A stretch of 64,000 nt of DNA, taken from the NCBI GenBank assembly GCA_963743785.1, contig CAVURD010000017.1, positions 1 through 64,000 on the forward strand. The letters are read 5' to 3'. Positions 9,094-17,295 of the stretch are shown piece after piece. Position 1 is the first letter of the stretch. The number at the start of each line of letters is the position of its first letter. Source of the stretch: Bog-473 sp963743785. GTDB lineage: Bacteria; Actinomycetota; Acidimicrobiia; Acidimicrobiales; RAAP-2. The position numbers and the translations under genes were made by a program. The notes beneath the pieces are model-generated. The model made no database searches and was not told the DNA's origin. It saw nothing but the letters and a program-made list of their open reading frames with translations.

Positions 9094-10503
9094 TTATTTC
9101 AGCCCTCGGGCCAGTGGCAGCGTGCAGGTGTACCCGCTGGCTTGATCCCCGTACAGACGACGGAGGAGGAGCCGGGATTGCCCGGCGGCGTGCTGGACGG
9201 CGTCGCAGGCCACCGACAGTTCCGCCTCGCTGGCGGCCGAGACGGTGACGTACCCGGCATACCGGAACGAGGCATGCCCGTCGGCCAGCTCCGCCTCGCG
9301 GCGCGCCAGCACTTCACTCTCGCGGGCCTGGCGGGCCGTGGCTACGAACCCGCTCCGCCGACGCAGTTCGGCGTCTGCCATGTCCGCGGTCCGCGAGGCC
9401 TCCACCCGGCGCAACGCCTTCTCGGGACCGAGCGGTTCCATGACCATCGACAACGTGGCCCGGGCCGGCGAGAGGAGGAGCGGGGCCAGGAAGTCGCTGT
9501 GCACCTCGGTGCGGGGCCACTCGGCCACCCAGAAGGTGGCGTGGACCATGCCGTCGACCCGGAGGGTGGCCCATTCCTCCGACATGGCCATGGGCCATGG
9601 GTCCACCGCCGAACGCGACGACGCGCCGCCGGCCTTCGCCCCGCCCGGGACCGGGCCTCGCTGCGGCTCGTACGTGCGGAGCAGCAGGTCCGCCAGGTCG
9701 TCGACCGTCGTCACGGCGTTGACCCCGATGTCGGCATCGCCCAGTTGGCGGACCATCTGGCCGACCTCGCGTTGCAACGACTCACAGCCGCGCTCGAGCG
9801 ATTTGCCCATGCGCACCTGCACGGCCAGCGTCACATCGTGGGTGCTGGCGTCGGCATCGATGTCGCAGAGCAACGACTCGTACGAGCTCCCGCAGGCAGA
9901 AGCCGGGTCCGCCGCCCTCCGGTCGCCCAAGTAAGCGTGGACGCCGTGCCCTTCGTCGGGGAAGGAGGCGGCCAACCACTGCACCCGCTCGACGGGCGAC
10001 CCTTCCCGGGCCAGCGAGGCCAGGACGGCGGACCAGCCGGCGACGCGGCGGTCCTGATCGTCCGGACCGAGGAGCGCGAAGGACTGGCCCCGGAGGGACA
10101 GCACCGCGGTCAGCGTGCGCCCTCGCACGTCGTGCACCACGCCCATGTCCCGCTGACCCACGCTCAGCAGCCGGAGCCCCGACAGCGCGTCCATCCGCCG
10201 CCGGCCCCGACATCGGCCCCGCCATCCACCTCGCCGGCCGACCCGGCGTGTGCTCCAGCGCACCACCACCGGGATCCACTGGTCGCCCGTCCGCCCCGCC
10301 AGGGGCCAGGTGGCCAGCGCAGCACACAGCACCAACATCACGAGCGCCACTCCGACGCCGGTGGCGTCGGGCCGCGAGCGCAAGACCAGTACCCCCACGA
10401 CGAGTCCAAGCGCCACGGTGAGAATCTGCCCGGCTCTGAATCCCGCCAGCGCACCCGCCCGTTCACGGGGGCCGAATCGATAGCGGGCTCTGCCGTCCGC
10501 CAT
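9094..10503 (-). CDS. SCO6880-like type IV secretion/conjugation membrane protein
   Basis: A 469-residue protein of the SCO6880 family found in actinobacterial integrative elements and chromosomal secretion loci. Two N-terminal membrane segments (about residues 24-44 and 50-68) are followed by a basic linker and a long soluble region (LRLLSVGQRDMGVVHDVRGR, and later PRTEVHSDFLAPLLL). In related loci it lies between the VirB6-like gene and the VirB4-like ATPase, as here if katG and the vapBC remnant are ignored. Its ATG overlaps the TAA of the VirB6-like gene (TAATG). The molecular role is not established; association with the channel is inferred. Confidence 0.8.
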   Translation of the reverse strand: MADGRARYRFGPRERAGALAGFRAGQILTVALGLVVGVLVLRSRPDATGVGVALVMLVLCAALATWPLAGRTGDQWIPVVVRWSTRRVGRRGGWRGRCRGRRRMDALSGLRLLSVGQRDMGVVHDVRGRTLTAVLSLRGQSFALLGPDDQDRRVAGWSAVLASLAREGSPVERVQWLAASFPDEGHGVHAYLGDRRAADPASACGSSYESLLCDIDADASTHDVTLAVQVRMGKSLERGCESLQREVGQMVRQLGDADIGVNAVTTVDDLADLLLRTYEPQRGPVPGGAKAGGASSRSAVDPWPMAMSEEWATLRVDGMVHATFWVAEWPRTEVHSDFLAPLLLSPARATLSMVMEPLGPEKALRRVEASRTADMADAELRRRSGFVATARQARESEVLARREAELADGHASFRYAGYVTVSAASEAELSVACDAVQHAAGQSRLLLRRLYGDQASGYTCTLPLARGLK

Positions 10504-12107
10504 TACGTCGCGCCCCCGGGCCGATGCGTCGTCGCAGATGGCCGGTCACCGTCATCCTCCCGCAGGTAGGTCAGGACCGGCCCGATGTGGTCTCGGCCGA
10601 TGGCGTGTTGCAGACCGTTGAATCCGCGGGGCCCGACCGGCACCGGCCCGCCGACGGCACCGGCGCCACCCGATCCCGGCGTCGACCGACCCGGTGCACC
10701 CGGTGTGCCCGGTGTACCCGGTGCCGGGGTGAGAGGCGTGGGGCCCACCGGGTGCGGGACGTAGGGCGGGAGATCCCGGTCTTCGGGGTCGGCGCCATCG
10801 GTCGGGGGGATCCCGACCATGCGCCCGCTGGAATCGGGCAGGCACCCGCCGTTGTCGGAATTGGCCATGGCGCGGATCTCCTCGTCGCCCCCGGCCGCAG
10901 CGCCGCCTCCGCTGTCGCCTCCCTCCATTCGGCCGGTCCCGGGCGGGCCGGTCACCGCGGCCAGACGGGCCGCACCCCTGGCCCTGCGGTGCGCCGCGGT
11001 CCCCTCACTCAGCGCGTACGACGCCGCGGTTCGGGGCATGGCGGTCAGGGGCGCCACGCCGCGTTGACGGACCCCTTCGAGATGCCCGACAGCCCCGGCC
11101 TCGACCATCGGGATGAGGCGCAGGATGGCGAAGGGGACGAAGGTGGACAGCACCAGGAGCGCTCCTCCGGCCAGCACGGAGGCAAAGCCCGAACCGGCCC
11201 CGCCGCTGCCGCCGCTGCCACCACCGCCGCCGCTCCCACCCCCGCCGGCGGTGCCCGAAGACACGGCGCTGGCGGCCAGGCTCAGGGTGGCCACGATGAC
11301 GAACTTGGAGAGGATCAGCGCCGCCAGCGTCTCGACCAGCCGGCGGCACCAATGCGACACCGAAGGCCAGACCAACGTGGCCAGAGCCAGCGGAAGGAAC
11401 AGCACGGCCACATAGACGGCGGCCGCCCGCACCAGGAGCTCGAGCCAGAGCACGAAGGCCGCCACGGCCACCAGGAGCCCCACCAACAACAGCACGAAGG
11501 TGGCCATGGTCGGATCACCCAGTGCAACGACCATCCCATTGGACACGCCGGTCAGGAGGGCGGTGACGTCGGAGCCGCTCCCCCCGGCCACGGCGGTGCA
11601 CATGGCGTCGGTGGCCGAGAGGCACAACACCACGATCTGAATGGCCACCACACCGAGCAGGAGCGCCAGCGGCAGCTGGACGAAGAAGGCCCGGATCAGC
11701 TGACCGGCGTTCTGCCGGTAGACCGCCTGCATCGTCGATACCAACAGGAGCGGCAGCACCACTGCCCCCGCCAACACCGTCATCTCGACGTAGTGCTGGT
11801 GGAACCAGCTGGCGCCGATGTCGATGGTGGTCGTACTGGTCAGCACGTGGCCGATCTGCGAGAGCAGCCACTCGGCGCCGCTGGCCACCCACTGGCTCAG
11901 CCCGTTCAGCACGGCGTTGACGCCGCTGCCGGCCACTGAACCCGCCACGTTGCCCGCTTGGCAGAGCGGATTCAACGCGTCGAGGCCCGGGCATCCCGCC
12001 GACGGCGCCATCGGGAGAGTCGGCGCGGCGGTCCCCGGCTCGGTCGCGGTCGCGGCCGCGCCCGCGCCGGCCACGACATGCGACATCAGCGCAAAGGCGG
12101 TGAGCAT
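10503..12107 (-). CDS. VirB6/TrbL-like polytopic membrane protein
   Basis: 534 residues. An N-terminal hydrophobic start is followed by a region exposed outside the cell, then at least five membrane helices (for example EMTVLAGAVVLPLLLV, LALLLGVVAIQIVVLCL, AAAVYVAVLFLPLALATLVW). A Gly/Ser linker (about residues 287-308) precedes a last helix pair, and a Pro/Gly-rich cytoplasmic tail ends the protein. This is the layout of the VirB6/TrbL inner-membrane channel component. It lies 63 bp after the small membrane protein and overlaps the SCO6880-like gene by the TAATG arrangement. Confidence 0.78.
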   Translation of the reverse strand: MLTAFALMSHVVAGAGAAATATEPGTAAPTLPMAPSAGCPGLDALNPLCQAGNVAGSVAGSGVNAVLNGLSQWVASGAEWLLSQIGHVLTSTTTIDIGASWFHQHYVEMTVLAGAVVLPLLLVSTMQAVYRQNAGQLIRAFFVQLPLALLLGVVAIQIVVLCLSATDAMCTAVAGGSGSDVTALLTGVSNGMVVALGDPTMATFVLLLVGLLVAVAAFVLWLELLVRAAAVYVAVLFLPLALATLVWPSVSHWCRRLVETLAALILSKFVIVATLSLAASAVSSGTAGGGGSGGGGGSGGSGGAGSGFASVLAGGALLVLSTFVPFAILRLIPMVEAGAVGHLEGVRQRGVAPLTAMPRTAASYALSEGTAAHRRARGAARLAAVTGPPGTGRMEGGDSGGGAAAGGDEEIRAMANSDNGGCLPDSSGRMVGIPPTDGADPEDRDLPPYVPHPVGPTPLTPAPGTPGTPGAPGRSTPGSGGAGAVGGPVPVGPRGFNGLQHAIGRDHIGPVLTYLREDDGDRPSATTHRPGGAT

Positions 12108-12170
12108 GGGCGTATCGCTACCGGTGAGCGGGATTCGGCCAAGGCGCCGGGGACGTACGGCCGAGCGAGC

Positions 12171-12470
12171 TCAGTGGACCTTGAGTCCGGCGCCGTAGAA
12201 GAAGTTGATGATGGCCGGGCCGGCGCCGATGAGCAGAGCGGCCAGCCCCGAGACCAGGACGGCCCGCCGTCCGACCAGCGATTGCTGGAAATTCTGCGAG
12301 TGCACACCCAGCGCCCAGGCGGCGGCCCCGACCACCAGGCCGACCAGCGCGGCCACCAGTGCCCACGCCCCCAGCCCGTTGACCAGACCCTGGAGGGTGT
12401 CGCCGCCGGGCAACTGGCTCATCGAAGGACTCATCGACACGTCGGCCCAACGCCACACCAGCATGGTCAA
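12171..12470 (-). CDS. Small two-helix membrane protein of the secretion operon (VirB2/TrbC position)
   Basis: 99 residues with two hydrophobic segments (LGAWALVAALVGLVVGAAAWAL and VLVSGLAALLIGAGPAIINFF) joined by a short basic loop. Size, topology and place as first gene before the VirB6-like gene fit the small pilin-like or DUF6112-type proteins at the head of actinobacterial conjugation operons. Sequence alone does not prove a pilin. It is divergent from the histidine kinase gene, so the gap 12471-12659 should hold the operon promoter. Confidence 0.65.
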   Translation of the reverse strand: MTMLVWRWADVSMSPSMSQLPGGDTLQGLVNGLGAWALVAALVGLVVGAAAWALGVHSQNFQQSLVGRRAVLVSGLAALLIGAGPAIINFFYGAGLKVH

Positions 12471-12659
12471 CCTCCATCACCGACGCTGCCGCCGGAGTCT
12501 CCGGGGCAGTGCCAGTCGTCAGTGAACGGTTCATGTAGTTCCAATGTTTTCCACAATCGCACCCGGGCTCCGCCGGCCGATCCCACGCCCGCTGAGGCGT
12601 TGTGTTCGCCGCGCCCCTGTCCCGCCTGTCATATTGGGAGCGTGTTCGGGAGCGGCGTC

Positions 12660-14249
12660 GTGATCAGGTGGACCACCACCGAGGAGGTCATTTACGCCGT
12701 CGTCCTGGTCGTCGCCTTCGTCCTGGCCATCCTCATCGCCCGGGCCGTGGGCCGCCGCTCCGGCCGGAGGGCCATCTCCCAGCGCCTGACCGCGCTGGGC
12801 AGCCGGCTGGGCCTCGATCCGCCCGAGGACGAGACCAACATCGAGACGTCGCTGGCGTATCTCGAGCAGGTCACCAGTGGTGCGGCCCAAGCCGTCACCG
12901 AGTCCAGCTCGGACGCCATCCGCCTCCGGCGCTCGCTGGACACGCTGACCCAGGGTGTCGTCCTGTGCGACGAGAACGGCACCGTCATCTACCGCAACGG
13001 TCGGGCCAACGCGCTGATGGTGAGCCGGCACGGTGACGCGCTGGCCGCCCAGGCGGTGACCGAGCTGCTCCAAGATGCATGGCACGAGGGCTCGGCCGAG
13101 CGCACCCTCGACCTGTACGGGCCGCCTCGCCGCACCCTTCAGGTGCGGGCCCGCCAGATCGACGACGGTCGCCGCCCGCTCGGTGTCATCGCCCTGATCG
13201 AGGACATCTCCGAACGGCGTCGGCTGGAGGAGATCCGCCGCGACTTCGTGGCCAACGTGAGCCACGAGTTGAAGACGCCCATGGGCGCCCTCGGGCTGCT
13301 GGCCGAGACGTTGGTCAGCGAGCCCGACCCCGACGTGGCCCAACGGCTGGCCGGTCGCATCCACAACGAGGCCTTCCGGGTGAGCCGGATCATCGATGAC
13401 CTGCTCGACCTCTCGCGCATCGAATCCGAGGAGGCTCCGGCCCGGGAGCCCGTCCTGGTCAACCTGGTCATGGCCGATGCCATCGAGCGGGTGCGGGCCA
13501 CGGCCGATCAGCGGGGCATCGAGCTCGTCCTGCACGAACCCTCGCCCCCGGTGGCCGTGCTGGGCGAGCGCCGCCAGCTCGTCTCGGCCATGCACGCCCT
13601 GCTCGAGAACGCCATCACCTACTCGTACGACAATTCCAAGGTGGTCATCTCGGGCAGCGTCCGCCGTGCCACCGACGGAGCGGCCGCCTCCTTCACCACG
13701 GGCTCGACACCGATCGTCACCTCGAGCACCCCTACGGCCAGGGCCGCCGATGATGACACCGCCTCTGCGCCCTTCGACGCCGACGAGGCGGCCCTCAGCA
13801 CCGAGGAGATCGACAGCTTCACCTCCCTGCCCGCTCCCACGCCGAACCCGATGGCGGCGCCCGCCCCCTTCCCCGAGACAACGTTCTCCGATGTGGCCAC
13901 CAGTTCGACCGCACCGACGTCCGCCGACGGAGAGCCCTCGACCACCGAGGGAGGCGACGACCCGTCCGCTGGTCGGTCCGAATGGAACACCGAGGACCGT
14001 GACACGGTGCGCCTGGCCGTGCAGGACCACGGGATCGGGATCCCCGCCCGTGACCTGGACCGCATTTTCGAGCGTTTCTACCGGGTCGACCACGGGCGCA
14101 GCCGCGACACCGGCGGCACAGGGCTGGGTCTGTCGATTGTGCGCCACGTGGCCAATAACCATCAGGGCTGGGTCGACGTCGAATCACGCGAGGGCGAGGG
14201 TTCCACCTTCAGTCTCGTGCTCCCGGTCCAAGCCGAACGGGTGGCATGA
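12660..14249 (+). CDS. Sensor histidine kinase (SenX3/PhoR-like) with insert in the ATPase domain
   Basis: 529 residues from GTG 12660 (GGGAG ribosome site 8 bp upstream). One membrane helix (about 9-29), a PAS-like sensor (about 95-180), phospho-acceptor box FVANVSHELKTP (His202), N box LLENA (Asn317), G1 DHGIGIP (456-462), F box RIFERFYRV and G2 GGTGLGLS. Between N and G1 lies a roughly 110-residue Ser/Thr/Ala/Pro/Asp-rich insert (about 335-447) absent from ordinary members. It overlaps the response regulator gene by ATGA, so they form one unit. SenX3-RegX3 senses phosphate in mycobacteria; the signal here is not shown. Confidence 0.93.
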   Translation: MIRWTTTEEVIYAVVLVVAFVLAILIARAVGRRSGRRAISQRLTALGSRLGLDPPEDETNIETSLAYLEQVTSGAAQAVTESSSDAIRLRRSLDTLTQGVVLCDENGTVIYRNGRANALMVSRHGDALAAQAVTELLQDAWHEGSAERTLDLYGPPRRTLQVRARQIDDGRRPLGVIALIEDISERRRLEEIRRDFVANVSHELKTPMGALGLLAETLVSEPDPDVAQRLAGRIHNEAFRVSRIIDDLLDLSRIESEEAPAREPVLVNLVMADAIERVRATADQRGIELVLHEPSPPVAVLGERRQLVSAMHALLENAITYSYDNSKVVISGSVRRATDGAAASFTTGSTPIVTSSTPTARAADDDTASAPFDADEAALSTEEIDSFTSLPAPTPNPMAAPAPFPETTFSDVATSSTAPTSADGEPSTTEGGDDPSAGRSEWNTEDRDTVRLAVQDHGIGIPARDLDRIFERFYRVDHGRSRDTGGTGLGLSIVRHVANNHQGWVDVESREGEGSTFSLVLPVQAERVA

Positions 14250-15031
14250 GCAAGACCACGGCCAACAACAAGTCCAAGAAATCATCCTCTCGCACCACCG
14301 CGAACGACGGACCGATAAAGGTGCTGTTGGCTGAGGACGAGGAGTCCTTCATCGAGGCCCTGGTGATCGGCCTGACCAACGAGGGCTTCCGGGTCACCGT
14401 CGCCCGCGACGGCGCCGAAGCGCTGCGTCTCTATGACGAGAGCGATCCCGACATTCTCCTGCTCGACCTCATGCTGCCCAAGATGTCGGGCATCGATGTC
14501 TGCCGGAACATCCGGACGCGCTCGACCGTCCCCATCATCATGGTGACGGCCAAGGGCACCGAGATCGACACCGTCGTGGCGCTCGAGGTGGGGGCCGACG
14601 ACTACGTCACCAAGCCGTACCGCCTGCGCGAACTGGTGGCCCGCATGCGGGCGGTCCTCCGGCGCGCCCCCGGCGGTCTTGACGCCAACGACCACGGGGA
14701 CAGCATCGACCTCGGTACCGAAGGGGTGTGGGAATCGAGCGACATCAAGGTGGACTTCGACCAGCGCCGCGTCTTCGTGCGGGGCGAGGAAGTCCACCTC
14801 CGCCGCAAGGAGTTCGAGCTCCTCCGTCTGCTGGTGGAGAACGCCGGACGGGTCCTCACCCGCGATGTGCTCATCGACCGGGTCTGGGGCACCGACTACA
14901 TCGGGGACACCAAGACGCTCGATGTGCATATCAAGCGGCTGCGTTCACGCATCGAAGCCGATCCGTCCGTGCCGGTGCTCATCACCACCGTGCGCGGCGT
15001 GGGCTACCGCTTCGCCTCACTGGCCATCTGA
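14246..15031 (+). CDS. OmpR/PhoB-family response regulator (RegX3-like)
   Basis: 261 residues. The receiver domain has the acidic pair Asp30/Asp31, phosphorylated Asp74 (LLLDLMLP), Thr101 and Lys123. The C-terminal winged helix (about 165-258) ends TTVRGVGYRFASL, as in PhoB-type regulators. A 20-residue Lys/Ser/Thr-rich N-terminal extension precedes the receiver and is not part of the fold. It is translationally coupled to the kinase gene. A DNA-binding transcription activator/repressor is expected; targets unknown. Confidence 0.95.
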   Translation: MSKTTANNKSKKSSSRTTANDGPIKVLLAEDEESFIEALVIGLTNEGFRVTVARDGAEALRLYDESDPDILLLDLMLPKMSGIDVCRNIRTRSTVPIIMVTAKGTEIDTVVALEVGADDYVTKPYRLRELVARMRAVLRRAPGGLDANDHGDSIDLGTEGVWESSDIKVDFDQRRVFVRGEEVHLRRKEFELLRLLVENAGRVLTRDVLIDRVWGTDYIGDTKTLDVHIKRLRSRIEADPSVPVLITTVRGVGYRFASLAI

Positions 15032-15071
15032 GCGATCGACCCATTGAGCGACCGACGCTCGACGATGGACG

Positions 15072-15482
15072 TCACCCCGAAGGCGTGAGGAGGTCGACCA
15101 GAAGTCCCCGCACCCGACGGTCGATCTCATCGACGATCGGTCGGACCTGTTCAATCGGCAGTCCGGCCGGGTCGTCGACGTCCCAGTCCAGGTATCGCTT
15201 CCCCGGATAGACGGGGCAGGCGTCGCCGCATCCCATGGTGACGATGACGTCGGCTTCCCGACCGAGGGCGTCGGTCAACGGTTTGGGGAATTCCCGGGAC
15301 GGGTCCAGGCCGCGATCGGTGAGGAGGCTCACCACGGCGGGGTTCAACGCTCCGCCGGGTTCGGACCCGGCGGACTCGACGCGGATTCGGCCTTCCGCGT
15401 AGTGGTCAAGCAGGACTCGGGCGGCCAGGCTTCGCCCCGCGTTGTGGACACACAGGAACAGCACCACCGGGGGGTCAGTCAC
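15072..15482 (-). CDS. arsC: Arsenate reductase, low-molecular-weight phosphatase type
   Basis: 136 residues. The CX5R phosphate loop CVHNAGRS (Cys11-Arg17) starts the protein, and GCGDACPVYPGKRYLDWDV supplies further cysteines and the catalytic Asp. It reduces arsenate to arsenite using mycothiol or thioredoxin in actinobacteria; the donor here is not shown. The start overlaps the stop of the aquaporin gene (ATGA), and the context (arsI, aquaporin, arsR) confirms the role in arsenic handling. Confidence 0.93.
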   Translation of the reverse strand: MTDPPVVLFLCVHNAGRSLAARVLLDHYAEGRIRVESAGSEPGGALNPAVVSLLTDRGLDPSREFPKPLTDALGREADVIVTMGCGDACPVYPGKRYLDWDVDDPAGLPIEQVRPIVDEIDRRVRGLLVDLLTPSG

Positions 15483-16264
15483 GAGCCTTCAGTCACGGCC
15501 GCGACGGGTGAAGGGACAGACGTGCCGCTTGGCGTCACCGCGGACGTGATACCCGGACCGTGGTGCGGCACCATGATGTCGGCAGCTTCGTCCCCGGTGA
15601 GATCTGGGTAGAGAACCTTGATCGCCACGATGGCGACGACCCCCCCGATCACCTCAGCGACCACGAAGGTGGGTACCGACGCCGGGGCGATGCCGGCGAA
15701 TGTGTTGCTGAACATGCGTCCGACGGCGATGGCCGGATTGGCGAAGCTGGTCGAGCTGGTGAAGAAATACGCCGCTCCGATATACGCTCCAACAGCTGCC
15801 GGCGTGATGTTGCTTCGCCTGGTCCGTGCGAGAGCGAAGATCACCAGCAACAATCCGAGGGTGGCCACAATTTCGGAGAGAAAATGAGGCCCACTCGAGC
15901 GGTGCTTGGTCGAGATACTGACGGCGGGCAGGGCGAACATCACGTTGGCCAGGATGGCCCCGCCGATGCACCCCGCCACCTGCACCGGAAGGTACGCGAC
16001 TGCATCACGCCACCTCAACCCGCCGAAGACCGCGTCGACGAAAGAGACGACGGGATTGAAGTGGGCCCCGGACACCCCGCCGAACATCAGGATGATGGCA
16101 TAGAGGCCGGCCGCCGTGGCCGCTGCGTTCTCCAGGAGTTCCAGACCGGTGGCGCCGGGCGAGAGCTGCTGCGCCGCGATTCCCGATCCCACCACGATGG
16201 CGCCTAGGAAAACGCAACCCAGACCCTCGGCGATGAGGCGCCGCCACAGCGCTGGTTCGCTCAC
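15479..16264 (-). CDS. MIP-family aquaglyceroporin, probable arsenite channel
   Basis: About 261 residues from the GTG at 16264 (VSEPALWRRLIAEGLGC). A longer frame reaches 16372 but would run through a short tandem repeat and the end of arsI, so I prefer the shorter form. Six membrane helices are visible, with half-helix motifs GAHFNPVVS (Val replaces the usual Ala) and FANPAIAVGR. Its position between arsI and arsC suggests it passes arsenite out, as AqpS does with ArsC in other bacteria. It is translationally coupled to arsC. Confidence 0.88.
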   Translation of the reverse strand: MSEPALWRRLIAEGLGCVFLGAIVVGSGIAAQQLSPGATGLELLENAAATAAGLYAIILMFGGVSGAHFNPVVSFVDAVFGGLRWRDAVAYLPVQVAGCIGGAILANVMFALPAVSISTKHRSSGPHFLSEIVATLGLLLVIFALARTRRSNITPAAVGAYIGAAYFFTSSTSFANPAIAVGRMFSNTFAGIAPASVPTFVVAEVIGGVVAIVAIKVLYPDLTGDEAADIMVPHHGPGITSAVTPSGTSVPSPVAAVTEGS

Positions 16265-16290
16265 CCCCACGTCTGCGCCGCAGCCGTAAG

Positions 16291-16325
16291 GCCGGTCAAC
16301 AACAGGCCGGTCAACAACAGGCCGG
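16291..16325. repeat. Tandem 15-bp duplication at the 3' end of arsI
   Basis: GCCGGTCAACAACAG occurs at 16291-16305 and 16306-16320, followed by a 5-bp partial copy. Read on the minus strand each copy encodes Ala-Cys-Cys-stop, so the last codons of arsI including its stop have been duplicated. Confidence 0.85.
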
Positions 16326-16796
16326 CGAGACCGGGGGGGGCCCGGAGACTGCCGCCGCGCCGTTTGGCACACCGGCGCAACACGCCGTTACATCGGGCGC
16401 GCCGATGCTTGGACCGTCACCCATGGAGTCGGCGTCGGCCAACACCGTATAGAACTCCCACGGCACGCCTCCGGGCGACGAGACCCACACCTTGTCCTGG
16501 ACGGCGAAGCAACAGGTGACCTCGTCCTCAACGGCGGTGACCAGGCCCTGACTGGCCAGATGGGTCTGGGCCGCGGCAACGGCTTCGGTCGATTCGAACT
16601 CGACGCCGAGATGGTTGAGGCGACCGGATACCTGGGCCGTGTCTTCTATCAGCACCAGCTTGAGCGGCGGATCGGCGATGACGAAGTTGGCGTAGCCCGG
16701 CCGGCGCTTGGCCGGCTCGGTGGCGAAGAGCTTCCGGTAGAAGTCGACGGCGTCGTCGAGGCTCTCGACGTTCAGTGCCAGTTGGACTCGGGACAT
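16311..16796 (-). CDS. arsI: ArsI-like C-As lyase / CadI-type VOC protein
   Basis: 161 residues starting MSRVQLALNVESLDDAVDFY at ATG 16796, chosen because GGAGG lies 5 bp upstream of it; the ATG four codons earlier has no ribosome site. A vicinal extradiol-dioxygenase fold with His at NHLGVEFES and Glu in WEFYTV as metal ligands. The vicinal Cys pair in EVTCCFAVQDKVWV is diagnostic of ArsI, which splits methylarsenite. A Cys-rich tail (TACCAG, PACC) may bind metal. It is the first gene of the minus-strand ars unit, divergent from arsR. Confidence 0.88.
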   Translation of the reverse strand: MSRVQLALNVESLDDAVDFYRKLFATEPAKRRPGYANFVIADPPLKLVLIEDTAQVSGRLNHLGVEFESTEAVAAAQTHLASQGLVTAVEDEVTCCFAVQDKVWVSSPGGVPWEFYTVLADADSMGDGPSIGAPDVTACCAGVPNGAAAVSGPPPVSPACC

Positions 16797-16826
16797 CGGG
16801 ACCTCCATCGGTATTCACATCTGTCG

Positions 16827-16850
16827 ATGCATCGAGTATGCTCGATACAT
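16827..16850. promoter_or_regulatory. ArsR operator between arsR and arsI
   Basis: ATGCATCGAG (16827-16836) and CTCGATACAT (16841-16850) form a 10-bp inverted repeat with one mismatch and a 4-bp spacer. It lies centrally in the 79-bp gap between divergent arsI and arsR, so a single bound ArsR dimer could repress both. Outer copies of CACATCTGTC and CACAACTGTC flank it. Confidence 0.75.
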
Positions 16851-16875
16851 TCACAACTGTCAATGGGAGGCACCC

Positions 16876-17250
16876 ATGGCGAGAAACGCGGGCCCGGTGG
16901 CCCTCGATGTCGACGAACGAACCTCCGGGTCGACCGCCCCGCCCTGCTGCCCCTCGGTCCTGTCCTCGCCACTCGATGCGTCGGACGCCGCCGAGCTGGC
17001 GACCGGGTTCACGGCGCTGGCCGACCCGGTCCGCCTGCAAGTGCTCAGCATCCTCGCGGCCGCCACCGCGGGCGAAGTCTGTGTCTGCGACTTCGTCGAG
17101 CCTCTGGGCAAGAGCCAGCCCACCGTCTCTCATCACCTCAAGATCCTGGCCGGTGCCGGACTCGTTCACGGAGACCGCCGGGGCAAGTGGGTCTACTACT
17201 CGCTGGATCGTGAGCGCCTGGCGTCACTTCGAGCGGCCATCGATTCCTAG
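16876..17250 (+). CDS. arsR: ArsR-family arsenic-responsive repressor
   Basis: 124 residues. Helix-turn-helix region KSQPTVSHHLKILAGAGLV (about 79-97) and a beta wing (GDRRGKWVYYSLD). Cys24-Cys25 near the N-terminus plus Cys69/Cys71 (EVCVCDF) provide possible As(III) ligands, resembling the CgArsR type of site rather than the classic CVC on the recognition helix alone. The start is ATG 16876 with GGGAGG upstream. It faces the arsI operon across a shared operator. Confidence 0.93.
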   Translation: MARNAGPVALDVDERTSGSTAPPCCPSVLSSPLDASDAAELATGFTALADPVRLQVLSILAAATAGEVCVCDFVEPLGKSQPTVSHHLKILAGAGLVHGDRRGKWVYYSLDRERLASLRAAIDS

Positions 17251-17295
17251 TCGGGACCGGCATCCGCATCGGCGGAGCGGATCACGGCGGCCCGA

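Noticed and set aside
11958..12659. Upstream extension of the histidine kinase to 11958
   Set aside because: It would run antisense through the VirB6-like and small membrane protein genes; residues are Arg/Gly-rich noise, and GTG 12660 has a proper ribosome site.
16265..16372. Longer aquaporin N-terminus
   Set aside because: The added residues read through the tandem repeat and overlap the end of arsI; low-complexity PVVDRPVVDRP is not part of MIP proteins.
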